The notes beneath the pieces were generated by a model, which saw nothing but the letters and a program-made list of their open reading frames with translations, did no database searches and was not told the DNA's origin. Source: Halobaculum saliterrae (GTDB taxonomy: Archaea > Halobacteriota > Halobacteria > Halobacteriales > Haloferacaceae). Taken from it: a stretch of DNA of 64,000 bases. Positions 8,834-18,885 of this stretch are shown here, one piece after another. Position 1 is the stretch's first letter. Every line of letters begins with the position of its first letter. The translations under genes were made by a program, and so were the position numbers. The stretch covers positions 208,310 through 272,309 of the forward strand of contig NZ_WUUS01000006.1 in assembly GCF_009831625.1 (NCBI RefSeq), written 5' to 3'.

Positions 8834-9528
8834 GGGTGGTCTCCGTGATCGGGAGATATCTCGGTTCCCTCGCGCTGTCGATGCAGCAGCGCCTCGGCGA
8901 CGCGCAGGTCGCGCGGGCGGTTCGCGTTCACCGCGAGGCCCTCGCCGGCGACGACGAGCGCGCTCTCGTCGACAGGCTCTCCGTCCTCGTCGCCGACGAC
9001 GTTCAGCCCGGTGGGCACGACCTCGCGGCCGTCGACCGTCGTCGTCCGCTCGTCGACGCTCGCGCCCACCTCGCGCTTGCGGTCGACTGGGACGTACACG
9101 GCGAGCGATGCGGCGGCGCCGTCGGCGGTGCCAACGCCGGCGCCGTCAGCGGCGACGGCGTCGCCAGTATCGCCGGTGGCGGCGTCGAGGGCGCGATCGA
9201 CCACCTCGGCCGTCAGGAGCGGAAGATCGCTCGCGACGGTGAGCACGGGTCGGTCGATCCGCTCCAGCGCGTAGCCGAGGTCGGAAACGTAGCCGTTGCC
9301 GGGCGCCTCGATGACAGTCAGGTCATCGCGCCCGATGAGGTGCCTCGCGGTCGCGGGCGTGTGCGGCGAGACGACGGCGTGGACGCCCTCGACCCGGCTC
9401 CCGGCGAGCGCGTCGAGCACGCGGTCGACCATCGGGATGTCGCCCACCTCGACCAGCGGCTTCTCGCTCCCGTCGCCGACCGCCCCGAGCCGAGTGCCCC
9501 GGCCGCCGCACATCACGAGAGCGTCCAC
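8830..9528 (-). CDS. cobY: GTP:adenosylcobinamide-phosphate guanylyltransferase CobY
   Basis: CobY is the archaeal, non-homologous replacement of bacterial CobU; it transfers GMP to adenosylcobinamide phosphate. The 232-residue protein opens with the nucleotidyltransferase signature ALVMCGGRGTRLG, followed by EKPLVEVGDIPMVDRVLDAL and VASDLPLLTAEVV. The start is the GTG at 9528, directly before the signature and overlapping the cobS stop by 16 bases; the longer open frame upstream is Arg-rich shadow sequence. It lies in the nucleotide-loop part of the operon between cobS and cobD. Confidence 0.93.
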   Translation of the reverse strand: MDALVMCGGRGTRLGAVGDGSEKPLVEVGDIPMVDRVLDALAGSRVEGVHAVVSPHTPATARHLIGRDDLTVIEAPGNGYVSDLGYALERIDRPVLTVASDLPLLTAEVVDRALDAATGDTGDAVAADGAGVGTADGAAASLAVYVPVDRKREVGASVDERTTTVDGREVVPTGLNVVGDEDGEPVDESALVVAGEGLAVNANRPRDLRVAEALLHRQREGTEISPDHGDHP

Positions 9529-10310
9529 GCGATCACCCCCACGTGGAGCCCGACGACGCGGGCGATCTCGTTCGTCGCGCCGAGCACGTCGCCGCTGACG
9601 CCGCCGAGTCGGCTCCTCGCCCACCACAGCGCCGCGGCGGCGACGAGGGCGGCGGCGACGAGGACGGCGATCCCGGGCGCAAGCGCGGGCCACCCCACGA
9701 GCGCGACGGGCGCGGCGACGATGCCGACCCCGAGCAGCGAGCGCGGACCTGACTCGGCCGTCAGCGCCGACCCGAGGCCCTCGTGGGGCGCCTCTCCGAC
9801 GCAGACGAGCGTCGCCGTCGCCGCCTTCGCGGCGACCTCCGTCCCGATCACGAGCGCGACGGCGGCGATCGGGGCGAACCGCGCGAGGTCGGCGACGAGC
9901 GCGGCCGCGGCCGCGAGTCCGAGGACGACCAGCGCGAGCGCGAGCGCGCCGCCGACGCCGAGGGAGCTGTCCTTCAGCACCTCGCGGCGGCGGTCGGCGT
10001 CGCCGTGGACGACCGCCGCGTCGCCCAGGTCCGCGACGCCGTCGAGGTGGGTGATGCCGGTGAGCGCGTACAGCCACGCGACGAACACCACCGCGACCGT
10101 CTCGGTCGGGACGGCGGCGCCGATCCCGCCGGGCGCCAGCGCGACCGCCGCGATGGGGAGCGCGAGCAGCGCGCCGATCGGGTAGCCGGCGGTCGGGATC
10201 GCCGCCGGCGTGCGCCGGAACGCGTCCCAGCGCGCGTCGCTGTGGGCGACGGGGACGCGGGAGAGAAAGCCGAGCGCGCCGGCGACGGCGGCGACGGGGC
10301 TCCGGGTCAC
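9513..10310 (-). CDS. cobS: Adenosylcobinamide-GDP ribazoletransferase (cobalamin synthase) CobS
   Basis: CobS is an integral membrane enzyme (265 residues) that joins adenosylcobinamide-GDP with alpha-ribazole (phosphate). It begins with ALGFLSRVPV, close to the family's FLTRLPV motif, then has the Asp-rich segment THLDGVADLGDAA followed by REVLKDSSLGVGG, both CobS hallmarks, separated by hydrophobic helices. The GTG at 10310 was chosen because it overlaps the cbiB stop as GTGA, the same junction as elsewhere in this operon, and precedes the conserved N-terminus directly. Confidence 0.93.
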   Translation of the reverse strand: MTRSPVAAVAGALGFLSRVPVAHSDARWDAFRRTPAAIPTAGYPIGALLALPIAAVALAPGGIGAAVPTETVAVVFVAWLYALTGITHLDGVADLGDAAVVHGDADRRREVLKDSSLGVGGALALALVVLGLAAAAALVADLARFAPIAAVALVIGTEVAAKAATATLVCVGEAPHEGLGSALTAESGPRSLLGVGIVAAPVALVGWPALAPGIAVLVAAALVAAAALWWARSRLGGVSGDVLGATNEIARVVGLHVGVIAWTLS

Positions 10311-11278
10311 GACCCCACCCCCGCAACCGCCGCGGCCGCTCCGGCGAGCAGGAACGCCAGCGCCCCCGCGACGGCGACCACGCGGACTCCTCGCCGCGCC
10401 TCGGCGAGCGAGGGGAGCGCGGCGCCGGGGTTCAGCGCGTACGCGCCGGACTTCTCCAGTCGGACGCCGAGGGCGGCGGCCGCGGTCGCCATCGGCCACC
10501 CGGAGTTGGGCGAGGCGGGGACGCGCGCCCACCGTCGGGCGTCGACGAGCGACCGTGGCGACCCGGCGGCGACGGCGAGCAACACGGCGGACACGCGGGC
10601 GGGAACCCACATAACCGCGTCGTCGAGGCGGGCGCTCGCGGTGCCGACCGGTTTGTCCGGGTAGCCGAGCATCGAGTCGAGCGTGTTCACTCCCTTCACC
10701 CAGGCGGCGGCCGCGACGCCGACGGCGACCGAGGCCTGCGCGCCAAGCGCGAACGCCAGCAGGGGTGCGACGAGTCCGTCCGCGAGGTTCTCGGCGGCGC
10801 TCTCGACGGCGGCGCTGCGGATCCAGGCGGCCGACAGCGACGACGTGTCCCGACCGACGAGCGCGATCGCCGACTCGCGGGCGGCGTCGGCGTCGCGCTC
10901 GGCCGCCTCGACCACCTCGCTCGCGACGGCGACGAGCATCCGCAGGCTCGTGAGCGAGAACAGCGCGAGCCCCGCGACGACCGCGGTGGCGACGGTGGCG
11001 ACGGGGGCGACGAGCGCGACGGCGGTGCCGGTCCACGCGACGCTCGCGGCGACGACGCGTCCGGCGCCCGCGACGACGCCCCACGCGACCGCCGCGAACG
11101 CCAGCGGGAGGACGACCGCGGCGGCGACGCCGACGGATCGCGGGCGAGCCCACTCGCGGTCGACCGTGGTGACGACCCGCCCGAACAGCGCGATCGGGTG
11201 CACGCGACTTGGCGGCTCCGCGATCGCCGCGTCGAGCGCCGCCGCCAGCCCGACGGCCGCGAGGGCGGTCAGCCCCAT
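10307..11278 (-). CDS. cbiB: Adenosylcobinamide-phosphate synthase CbiB
   Basis: CbiB (323 residues, polytopic membrane protein) attaches aminopropanol or its phosphate to adenosylcobyric acid. Family motifs are present: PPSRVHPIALFGR near the N-terminus, ESAAENLADGLVAPLLAF in the middle and KGVNTLDSMLGY further on. The ATG at 11278 overlaps the HAD gene by ten bases; the open frame continues upstream only as shadow sequence. With CbiZ it closes the archaeal salvage loop from cobinamide to cobyric acid to adenosylcobinamide phosphate. Confidence 0.94.
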   Translation of the reverse strand: MGLTALAAVGLAAALDAAIAEPPSRVHPIALFGRVVTTVDREWARPRSVGVAAAVVLPLAFAAVAWGVVAGAGRVVAASVAWTGTAVALVAPVATVATAVVAGLALFSLTSLRMLVAVASEVVEAAERDADAARESAIALVGRDTSSLSAAWIRSAAVESAAENLADGLVAPLLAFALGAQASVAVGVAAAAWVKGVNTLDSMLGYPDKPVGTASARLDDAVMWVPARVSAVLLAVAAGSPRSLVDARRWARVPASPNSGWPMATAAAALGVRLEKSGAYALNPGAALPSLAEARRGVRVVAVAGALAFLLAGAAAAVAGVGS

Positions 11279-11955
11279 CGCTCCGCGACGACCGACGGCA
11301 GTTCCGGGAGCGACACCTCCCCGATCAGGACGAACCGCGCGCCCGCGCCGACGGCCCCGCCGTCGGTCTCCGGGTCGTCGCCGACGTGGAGTAACCCACC
11401 GGCCGGAACGCCGAGGTCGGCGGCGACCGCCTCGAACGCCCGCGCGTCGGGCTTGCGCCACCCGCACTCGACGCTGGCGACCACGGCGTCGAGGTCCCCG
11501 GCGTCGACGGTCGACCGCTCCAGCGTCCGCGCGACGAGGCCGGGAACGCTGCAGTTCGACAGGACGCCGACGGGGTACTCCCCGGCCAGCGCCGCGACCG
11601 CCTCGGCGGCGCCGGGTCTGGTCTCGACCGGCCGATCGAACGACGCGCGGACGGCCGCCGCGGCGTCGTCGACGAACGCGCGCGGCTCGCGCTCCGGGTC
11701 GCGGCTCGCCAGCGCGGCCGAGACGTGGTCGTGCAGGGGGCGCTCGACGCCCTCCGCGTACTCCAGGTGTGGCTCGGCGTACGCGTCCGCCCAGTCGTTG
11801 GGGACGACGACGCCCCGTTCGCGGAGCTCGGCGGCGACGGCCGCGGCCGGATCGTCGGGCGCATCGACGTCGACGAGGGTGCCGAACAGGTCGAACGAGA
11901 CGGCGGCGACGCCGCCGTCGTTCTCGACGGCGCCGCCCGACCCGCCGGCCCCCAC
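11269..11955 (-). CDS. HAD-superfamily hydrolase in the cobalamin operon
   Basis: This 228-residue HAD protein has motif I FDLFGTLVD (nucleophile Asp22), motif II VLSNCS, Lys in GWRKPDARAF (motif III) and motif IV LHVGDDPETD. The residue two after the nucleophile is Phe, not the acid/base Asp of typical phosphatases, a pattern shared with dehalogenase-like members. It is locked into the operon: its GTG begins one base after the cbiA stop and its end overlaps cbiB. The operon has no recognised alpha-ribazole-phosphate phosphatase (CobC/CobZ), so this is a candidate, though the missing Asp weakens that idea. The reaction is not established. Confidence 0.85.
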   Translation of the reverse strand: MGAGGSGGAVENDGGVAAVSFDLFGTLVDVDAPDDPAAAVAAELRERGVVVPNDWADAYAEPHLEYAEGVERPLHDHVSAALASRDPEREPRAFVDDAAAAVRASFDRPVETRPGAAEAVAALAGEYPVGVLSNCSVPGLVARTLERSTVDAGDLDAVVASVECGWRKPDARAFEAVAADLGVPAGGLLHVGDDPETDGGAVGAGARFVLIGEVSLPELPSVVAERWG

Positions 11956-11956
11956 C

Positions 11957-13255
11957 TCAGATCGCCTCCAGGAACGAGTCGAACGCGCCGCTCTCGGGGT
12001 GGACGTGCGCGTACGTGCCGAGCGTTCGGTGTTCGGTCAGCCCGTCCATCCCCTCCGCGATCCCGTCGCCGCGGACGACCTCGAACGCGAAGCGGGCGTC
12101 GTCGGCCACCTCTGCCGAGGAGTAGTGGAACTCGTGGCCCCGACGGGTCTCGCCCGCCCGGGCGGTGAGCGTGTCGCCGCGGGCGCGGAGCTCGACGTGA
12201 TCGAGCGCCTGATACCGGTCGTGCATCCGCACGTCCGCCGGGAGGACGCCGGCCATCCCGTGGGTGTCGCCGTCGGCGGTCGTCAACGTCTCCGCGAGCG
12301 CCATGAGCCCGCCGCACTCCCCGAGCACGGGGAGGCCATCGGCCGCCCGGTCCGCGAGGTCGTCGAGGGCGTCGCCGTCGGCGAGGTCGGGCGCGTGGAG
12401 CTCGGGGTAGCCCCCGGGCAGGTAGACGGCGTCGCAGTCGGGCAGCGCGTCGCCGCGGGTCGGCGCGAAGGTCGCGACCTCGGCGCGCTCCCGGAGGCGT
12501 TCGAGCGTCGCCGGGTAGCGGAACGCGAAGGCGGCGTCGTCGGCGACGGCGACCCGCTTCTCGGTCGACGGTCGCGGGTCGCGCCCGGGCGGTCGAGGCG
12601 GCGAGCGCGCGAGGTCGGCCAGCGCCTCGGCGTCGAGGTGCTCGGCGGCCGCATCGAGCGCCTCGGTGGGAAGCGGCGACTCCTCGCCCATGTGGAGCCC
12701 GAGGTGGCGGTCGGGGATCTCCAGGTCCGGGTTCGGGGGGATCCGTCCGAGATAGGCCATCCCCTCGGGCAGCGCGTCGCGGATCCCCTGCTCGTGGCGG
12801 CCGCCGTGGGCGCGCTGGGCGATCACGCCCGCGACCTCGATGTCCCGACCGGCATGGGCGGCGTACTCGCGGAAGCCCAGCGCCGTCGCGGCGACGCTCT
12901 CCATCCCCGCCTTCGCGTCGACGACGAGCACGACCGGGAGGTCGAGCGCCTCGGCGACCCGGGCCGTGCTGGAGCCGTCGCCGTCGTACAGACCCATCAC
13001 GCCCTCGACGATACACAGGTCGCCCTCGCCGCGATGGTAGTTCCGTCGGAGCCCCTCCTCGCCCTGCAGCCAGACGTCGAGCGTCCGCGAGGGGACGCCG
13101 GCCACGCGCTCGTGGTGGCTCGGGTCGATGAAGTCCGGGCCGGCCTTCGCCGGCTGGACCGCGTGGCCGGCGGCGTCGAGCGCCCGGATCGTCGCCAGCG
13201 TCGCGACGGTCTTGCCCACGCCGGAGGCGGTGCCGCCGAGGACGAACCCCCTCAC
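11957..13255 (-). CDS. cbiA: Cobyrinate a,c-diamide synthase CbiA
   Basis: CbiA (432 residues) is the ATP- and glutamine-dependent amidase for the a and c side chains of cobyrinate. The N-terminal domain has the P-loop [16 protein letters not shown] followed by [12 protein letters not shown], diagnostic of CbiA. The C-terminal glutaminase domain has the nucleophile in [13 protein letters not shown] and the late HEFHYSS segment. The start is the GTG at 13255, which overlaps the cobT stop as GTGA and precedes the conserved N-terminus by three codons. The HAD gene follows within two bases. Confidence 0.95.
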   Translation of the reverse strand: MRGFVLGGTASGVGKTVATLATIRALDAAGHAVQPAKAGPDFIDPSHHERVAGVPSRTLDVWLQGEEGLRRNYHRGEGDLCIVEGVMGLYDGDGSSTARVAEALDLPVVLVVDAKAGMESVAATALGFREYAAHAGRDIEVAGVIAQRAHGGRHEQGIRDALPEGMAYLGRIPPNPDLEIPDRHLGLHMGEESPLPTEALDAAAEHLDAEALADLARSPPRPPGRDPRPSTEKRVAVADDAAFAFRYPATLERLRERAEVATFAPTRGDALPDCDAVYLPGGYPELHAPDLADGDALDDLADRAADGLPVLGECGGLMALAETLTTADGDTHGMAGVLPADVRMHDRYQALDHVELRARGDTLTARAGETRRGHEFHYSSAEVADDARFAFEVVRGDGIAEGMDGLTEHRTLGTYAHVHPESGAFDSFLEAI

Positions 13256-14310
13256 GGCTCCCCCTCCGGCGCCGTCCCCGCCCCCCCGGGCGGCTCCTCC
13301 GGCGTCCCCTCCGACGACTCGGTCCCCGCGAGCAGGCGGTCGTACACGTCGACGATCCGCTCGCGGAGGTCGGCCATCGACGCGGCCGACTCCCCGACGA
13401 GGCGGAGCGCCCCGCCCATGCCGACGCCCTCCTTCGCCTCGCCGGCGACGTACGCCGCCATCGCGGGATGGTCGACCCCGTCGAAGCCGGGGTCCGTGAC
13501 GGTCAGGTCGACGCCAAGCGAGTCGGTCAGGCCGGCGATTCCGGCGGAGTCGTCCTCGGCGACGAACGACGTGGTCGCGAGCGTCAGCGGCGCGTCCACG
13601 CCGGCGTGGCGGACCAGCGCCGCGGCGGCCGCGAGCTGCGTTCCGCCGGCGAGCGTCACCGCCGTGCCCGACTCCACGGCGCCCGTCGTCACCCCCGCGA
13701 CCGCCGCGAGCACGGGGTCGCCGACGGCCGCGACCGCCCGGAGCGGGTCGCCGGCGGCGTCGCCGGCGGCGAACCCGCTGGCGTCCAGCCCCTCGGCGAC
13801 GACCCGCCGCTTCAGGTCGAGGGGGTTCTCCGGCAGCGACGACGACACCGCCGGCTCCTCGTCCAGCGCGGTCAACACCCCGAGCGCGGTGGTCGTGCCG
13901 CCGGGGATCGTCTCCCCGATCACGATCCGGTCGTCCGGGAGCGCTCCCCCGAGTTCGCGCGCCCGCTCGTACGTCTCCCCGGCGCCGGGAACCGCCGTCG
14001 GCTCCCGCACGTCCGCGCCGGGACCGTCGCCCACGTCGACAGTCGGCGCTCCCGTCCGGCCGGCGATGCCGGCGTCGACCGCGAGCACGTCGAAGCCGAG
14101 CAGTTCCCGCGCGGCGCGGGTCATCACGGCGGGCGTCGGACAGCCCGTCGGGCTCACGGGGACGACCGGCGCGAGCGTCGGCTCGCCGTGGGCCACGATG
14201 TCCAGGTCCGCCCCGGGCGTGTGTCGCATCAGCTCCGGGTCGGCGCCGGCCGCGCTGATCCCCGGCTCCGCCGCGGTCTCGGTCGTCCCGGCGACGAGGA
14301 CGAGCCTCAC
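13252..14310 (-). CDS. cobT: Archaeal CobT-type nicotinate-nucleotide phosphoribosyltransferase
   Basis: This 352-residue protein belongs to the archaeal/cyanobacterial CobT-like family, which activates the lower-ligand base as its alpha-riboside phosphate. Visible conserved regions are [33 protein letters not shown] and [22 protein letters not shown]. The C-terminal 25 residues are a low-complexity Gly/Pro/Glu tail. Translation starts at the GTG at 14310, which overlaps the TGA of a 21-codon upstream ORF. A TATA-like box at 14396-14401 suggests this is the first main gene of the cobT-to-cbiZ operon. Confidence 0.88.
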   Translation of the reverse strand: MRLVLVAGTTETAAEPGISAAGADPELMRHTPGADLDIVAHGEPTLAPVVPVSPTGCPTPAVMTRAARELLGFDVLAVDAGIAGRTGAPTVDVGDGPGADVREPTAVPGAGETYERARELGGALPDDRIVIGETIPGGTTTALGVLTALDEEPAVSSSLPENPLDLKRRVVAEGLDASGFAAGDAAGDPLRAVAAVGDPVLAAVAGVTTGAVESGTAVTLAGGTQLAAAAALVRHAGVDAPLTLATTSFVAEDDSAGIAGLTDSLGVDLTVTDPGFDGVDHPAMAAYVAGEAKEGVGMGGALRLVGESAASMADLRERIVDVYDRLLAGTESSEGTPEEPPGGAGTAPEGEP

Positions 14311-14372
14311 GTCCGGGCCTCCGGCGGTCCGGGGGAGCCCGTCCCGCGTTCGATCGCCGATGACTGGTGCAT
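14307..14372 (-). CDS. Putative 21-codon leaderless upstream ORF of cobT
   Basis: A short ORF ([20 protein letters not shown] plus Thr, then TGA) runs from the ATG at 14372 and its stop overlaps the cobT GTG as GTGA. The ATG sits 26-27 bases from the centre of a GTATAA/TTATAC box, so the transcript probably starts on this ATG. No homology is recognised. It may serve only to carry ribosomes to cobT by reinitiation, or to regulate the operon. There is no direct evidence that it is translated. Confidence 0.5.
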   Translation of the reverse strand: MHQSSAIERGTGSPGPPEART

Positions 14373-14395
14373 GTCAGTAGGAGACGCGGCGCCCA

Positions 14396-14401
14396 GTATA
14401 A
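14396..14401 (-). promoter_or_regulatory. TATA box of the cobT operon
   Basis: TTATAC on the minus strand lies in an A/T-rich pocket (CAATTGTTATACTGG) within otherwise GC-rich DNA. Its centre is 26-27 bases before the ATG at 14372, matching the haloarchaeal leaderless-promoter geometry. Confidence 0.6.
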
Positions 14402-14436
14402 CAATTGTGAGTGCGTTAGAACAACTCCGATTGACC

Positions 14437-14476
14437 CCCGTCGCGACGGGTCGCGAGCCGCCCTGTCGCGGCTCGC
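14437..14476 (-). terminator. Hairpins following btuD
   Basis: Immediately after the btuD stop, GCGAGCCG (14453-14460) pairs with CGGCTCGC (14469-14476). Next to it lies the perfect 14-base palindrome CCCGTCGCGACGGG (14437-14450). Beyond this, on the transcribed strand, comes a T-containing stretch (GTTGTTCT). The position between btuD and the cobT promoter suits a transcription end, separating the import and synthesis units. Confidence 0.45.
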
Positions 14477-15354
<878 letters not shown>

Positions 15355-15358
<4 letters not shown>

Positions 15359-16494
15359 AGGTCGTACACCTCCCGCGTCCGCAGCAGGTACAGGAAGAAG
15401 GGCGCGCCGGCGGCGGCGGTGACGATGCCGACGGGAAGCTCCGCGACGCCCGAGCGCGCGAACGTGTCGGCGGCGACGAGGAAGCTCCCGCCCGCGAGCG
15501 CGCTGGTGGGCAGGAGCACGCGGTGGTCCGGGCCGACGAGCAGGCGGACGCCGTGGGGAACGATGAGGCCGACGAAGCCGATGACGCCCGAGACGGCGAC
15601 GGCCGCGCCGGTCAACACCGACGAGACGGCCAGCAGGACGCGCTTGCTCCGCTCGGCGTCGACGCCGAGCGCGACGGCGTCCGTCTCCCCGAGCAGGAGC
15701 ACGTTCAGGTCGCGGGCGTACGCGAACAACACGAGCGTCAGCGCGGGGACGACCACGGCGACGGCGGCCACCTCCGACCAGCTCGCGCCGCTGAGGTGGC
15801 CCATCAGCCAGTACGTCACCCGGCGGATCGACTCCCCCGAGTGGAGCAGGAGGTACGACACCACCGCCCCCAGAAACGTCTGCACGGCAACGCCCGCCAG
15901 CAGCAGCGTCGCCACGGGCGTGCGGCCGTCGCGGCTGGCGATCAGGTACACGCCGAAGCCCGCGACGAGCGCGCCACAGAAGGCGGCGATCTGGAGCCCG
16001 GCGCCGCCGGCCAGGAGCGGCCGGAGCGGCCCGAGCAGCGCCAGCACTCCCGCGGGCGCGACGATCCACGAGACGGCGCCGACCGCCGCGCCCGAGGAGA
16101 CGCCGATGATCCCCGGGTCAGCCATCGGGTTGCGGAAGAAGCCCTGCATCACCGTGCCGGCGGACGCGAGGCCGACCCCGACGAACGCCGCCAGCAGGAT
16201 CCGGGGGAGCCGAACCCGCATGACGATCGCCTCCTGTGTGCTCGACACCGGGAACGCGAACGGGTGCGCGAACTCGACGCGGAGGGGGAGGCCGGCGGTC
16301 AACGGCCCGCCGTCGACGGCGGTGGCGGTCCACTCGACGCCCACCGGGACCGCGACGGCGTTGGCGACGACGGCCACCACGGTCCCGGCGGGGATCGACA
16401 CCGGTCCGATGCCGGCGCTCACCGTTACGACCCCGAGGAGGAGCGCGAACAGGGCGGCGGAGTAGCCGGCGGTGCGGCGCCAGACGCGTGTCAC
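15355..16494 (-). CDS. btuC: Cobalamin ABC importer, permease BtuC
   Basis: This FecCD/BtuC-family permease (379 residues) has about ten membrane helices. The family signature RLPRILLAAFVGVGLASAGTVMQGFFRNPMADPGIIGVSSGAA (spread over about 45 residues and read here as three blocks) marks it clearly, together with VSGVIGFVGLIVPH near the C-terminus. A large extracytoplasmic loop after the first helix (about residues 40-75) is characteristic of archaeal members. The start is the GTG at 16494, which lies about 26 bases from an A/T-rich pocket shared with the divergent btuF promoter. Confidence 0.93.
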
Positions 16495-16513
16495 GAACGC
16501 AACCGCGCTTTTG

Positions 16514-16530
16514 GTAGGTAAGTATTTATT
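16514..16530. promoter_or_regulatory. Shared A/T-rich promoter pocket between btuC and btuF
   Basis: TATTTAT (16523-16529) is centred 27 bases before the btuF GTG at 16553. On the other strand, TACTTACC (16514-16521) lies about 25 bases before the btuC GTG at 16494. The two transcripts would diverge from overlapping elements only 58 bases apart, so a single regulator could control both. Confidence 0.6.
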
Positions 16531-16552
16531 GTCCTGTCGGCTTCCTCGCGGT

Positions 16553-17770
16553 GTGAACGGACGACGGACACGGACACTTGTGATAGCACTGCTCGTCGTG
16601 CTCGCGGGCGCCGTCCCGGCGGTCGGCGCCGCCGCGGCGACCGCGGGCCCGGCACACGCGGGAGCGACGGGAGCCGACGCGGCCGCCACCGCTGGCGACG
16701 ACGCCGTCGCGGCCTCGCGGACCACGCAGGCGGACTGCGGGTTCCCCTACTCAGCCACGGACGCGACGGGGACCGACGTGACGATCGAGGAGCGTCCCGA
16801 GCGGATCACGACGCTGAATCCCAGCGCGGCCCAGACGATGTGGGAGATCGGCGGCGAGGACCAGGTGGTCGGCGTGAGCCAGTTCGCGCTGTACCTCGAG
16901 GGCGCCGACTCGCGCACGAACGTCTCCGCGTCGGGCTTCGGCGTGAGCGTGGAGAAGGTCGTGGGCACGAACCCCGACCTCGTGCTCGCGCCGAACGCCA
17001 GTTCCCGCGAGACCGTCCAGGCGCTTCGCGACGCCGGGGTGACGGTGTTCCACTTCTCCGGAGCGACGACGATCGAGGACGTCCGCGAGAAGACGACGCT
17101 CATCGGTCGGCTCACCGGCAACTGTGAGGGCGCCGCCGAGGCGAACGCGTGGATGGACGCGAACGTCGAGACCGCCCGCGAGGCGACCGCGGACGCCGAG
17201 GACAGGCGGGTGCTGTACCCGCTCGGCGGCGGCTACATCGCCGGCAGCGAGACGTTCATCTCGGCGATGATCGACACCGCCGGCGGCGCGAACGTCGCCG
17301 CCGAGCGCGACCTGACCGGCTACCCGCAGATCAACGACGAGGTCGTCCTCGAACTGGCGCCCGACTACCTCGTCGTCACCGGCTACTCGTCGTACCTCCT
17401 CGGGGAGGAGCCGTACGCGAGCACGCCGGCGGTGCAGAACAACAACACGGTTCGGGTGAACCGCAACTGGATGAACCAGCCCGCCCCCCGCTCGGTCGTC
17501 ATGGGCGTGCGGACGCTGACCGAGGGCTTCCACCCCGAGGCGGCCGCCGAGGCCGACTTCCAGACGCGCGAGGAGGCGGTCGCCGCGATGGGGACCGAGA
17601 CGCCGACCGCGACCGAGAGCCAGCCGATCACCGACACGGCGACCGAGACGACGCCGGAGACGCGGACGACCAGCGCCGGGGCGACCGCCGCCTCCGGGCC
17701 GGGATTCGGCGTCGCGCTCGCGGTGCTGGCGGTGCTGGGATCGGCGCTGTTGGCGCGTCGCGAGCGGTAA
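16553..17770 (+). CDS. btuF: Cobalamin-binding protein BtuF with PGF-CTERM anchor
   Basis: This is the extracellular substrate-binding protein of the BtuCDF importer (405 residues). An N-terminal Sec signal (RTRTLVIALLVVLAGAVP) is followed by a periplasmic-binding fold of the BtuF/FepB type (RPERITTLNPSAAQTMWEIG and TNPDLVLAP are typical). A Thr/Glu-rich linker and a PGF-CTERM signal (GPGFGVALAVLAVLGSALLA then RRER) end the protein. It is therefore an expected substrate of the archaeosortase encoded 15 kb away. The GTG at 16553 is supported by the TATA element 27 bases upstream. Confidence 0.93.
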   Translation: MNGRRTRTLVIALLVVLAGAVPAVGAAAATAGPAHAGATGADAAATAGDDAVAASRTTQADCGFPYSATDATGTDVTIEERPERITTLNPSAAQTMWEIGGEDQVVGVSQFALYLEGADSRTNVSASGFGVSVEKVVGTNPDLVLAPNASSRETVQALRDAGVTVFHFSGATTIEDVREKTTLIGRLTGNCEGAAEANAWMDANVETAREATADAEDRRVLYPLGGGYIAGSETFISAMIDTAGGANVAAERDLTGYPQINDEVVLELAPDYLVVTGYSSYLLGEEPYASTPAVQNNNTVRVNRNWMNQPAPRSVVMGVRTLTEGFHPEAAAEADFQTREEAVAAMGTETPTATESQPITDTATETTPETRTTSAGATAASGPGFGVALAVLAVLGSALLARRER

Positions 17771-17812
17771 CTCTCCACGAGTTTTATCTTCCCCTGCCGG
17801 GACCGCTCTCCC

Positions 17813-18262
17813 ATGAGCGCGAGCCCCGCTGAACGCCTCCGAGAGAACGCCACCGGCATCGTGAGCACGGCCGTCACCGGGATCTGGCTCGCGGCCCTGT
17901 TCACCGGGCAGAGCTGGTGGCTCGCGGCGCTGCTGTTCGGCTACATCGTCGTCGTCCCGATAACCGCGATGCTGTTCGGCGACGAGGACGACATCGAGGA
18001 GTGGTGGGACGAGGAGGCGAAGGGCGTCGAGGGACTCGACGACGCCGACCGGGGGACCGATGCCCGCCCCGAGGACCCGCCGGCCGACCCCGACACGCGC
18101 GACGCCCTCGAGACCCTCCGCGACCGCTACGCCCGCGGCGAGCTCACCGACGAGCAGTTCGAGCGCAAGCTCGACCGGCTGCTGGAGACGGAGTCGCTGG
18201 AGGACGTGGAGGACCGGTCCGAGCGCGCCGACCGGGAACGGCCGGAGACCGAGCGGGAGTAG
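17813..18262 (+). CDS. Small membrane protein with C-terminal SHOCT domain
   Basis: The protein has 149 residues. Two N-terminal membrane helices (IVSTAVTGIWLAALF and WLAALLFGYIVVVPITAMLF) precede a long acidic linker. Then comes a SHOCT-type short helical domain (residues about 95-125, TLRDRYARGELTDEQFERKLDRLL). SHOCT domains are thought to mediate oligomer or membrane-associated contacts; the function here is unknown. The gene stands 42 bases after btuF but has no evident link with corrinoid import. Confidence 0.8.
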   Translation: MSASPAERLRENATGIVSTAVTGIWLAALFTGQSWWLAALLFGYIVVVPITAMLFGDEDDIEEWWDEEAKGVEGLDDADRGTDARPEDPPADPDTRDALETLRDRYARGELTDEQFERKLDRLLETESLEDVEDRSERADRERPETERE

Positions 18263-18352
18263 CGCGCCGGTCGCGGCCGCGGCCGTGGTTCCCGGCCGGG
18301 GGTCTCGGCCGCCGATAGCACCCTTTTTCCGCGCGGACGCCGGCCCTCCGGT

Positions 18353-18634
18353 ATGGTCGAGAACGTCCTCTACCCCGCGTACTTCGACGCCGCCGTCTCC
18401 CGCGCCGAGGGGCGCCGCGTCCCCGAGGACCTCGCGGTGGCGGAGCCGACGGTCGACGAGATCGCGCAGGCCGTCCAGCAGGTCGGCTACGACGCGAGGA
18501 TCGAACGGGACACGACGTACAGCCGGGAGTACGAGCCCCGCGGACGCGTCGTCGTCACGGGAACCGACGAGACGGCTAAGAACGACCTCGTGCAGGCGGT
18601 GGGCGCCTACCTCGGCGTCATCCGCGGGGACTGA
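18353..18634 (+). CDS. srp19: Signal recognition particle protein Srp19
   Basis: This 93-residue RNA-binding protein binds the tips of helices 6 and 8 of 7S RNA so that SRP54 can bind. The archaeal pattern is clear: [25 protein letters not shown] at the N-terminus, then [14 protein letters not shown], and a basic loop [11 protein letters not shown]. Length fits the family. It is followed 20 bases later by gar1, a common archaeal pairing of small RNP genes. The 7S RNA gene itself is not in this window. Confidence 0.92.
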   Translation: MVENVLYPAYFDAAVSRAEGRRVPEDLAVAEPTVDEIAQAVQQVGYDARIERDTTYSREYEPRGRVVVTGTDETAKNDLVQAVGAYLGVIRGD

Positions 18635-18654
18635 CGCGTCGCCGTGGTGGCCAG

Positions 18655-18885
18655 ATGAAGCGCGTCGGCGAGGTCGTTCGAACCGCACAGGGGCTCGCGG
18701 TCGTGCGCGTCCCCGAGGACGCCGAGCCCGCGCACGTCGGCAGCGAGGTCGTCGACGAGTCGCTCTCGACGGTCGGGCGCGTCGTCGACGTGTTCGGCCC
18801 GGTCGAGCGCCCCTACGTCGCTGTGTCGCCGACCGACCGCTCGCGGTTGACGGGGCTCCTCGGCACGAAGCTGTACGCGCGGTAG
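18655..18885 (+). CDS. gar1: H/ACA RNP protein Gar1
   Basis: This 76-residue beta-barrel protein is the Gar1 subunit of the archaeal H/ACA pseudouridylation RNP, where it assists Cbf5 in catalysis and turnover. It has KRVGEVVRTAQGLAVVRV, then SLSTVGRVVDVFGPVERPYVAV, the core Gar1 barrel, without the GAR repeats of the eukaryotic protein. It probably forms an operon with srp19 directly upstream. Confidence 0.9.
   Translation: MKRVGEVVRTAQGLAVVRVPEDAEPAHVGSEVVDESLSTVGRVVDVFGPVERPYVAVSPTDRSRLTGLLGTKLYAR

Noticed and set aside
14311..14476. Cobalamin riboswitch before cobT or btuD
   Set aside because: No B12-box-like conserved core could be read, and the transcript appears to start on the small ORF's ATG, leaving no room for a riboswitch.
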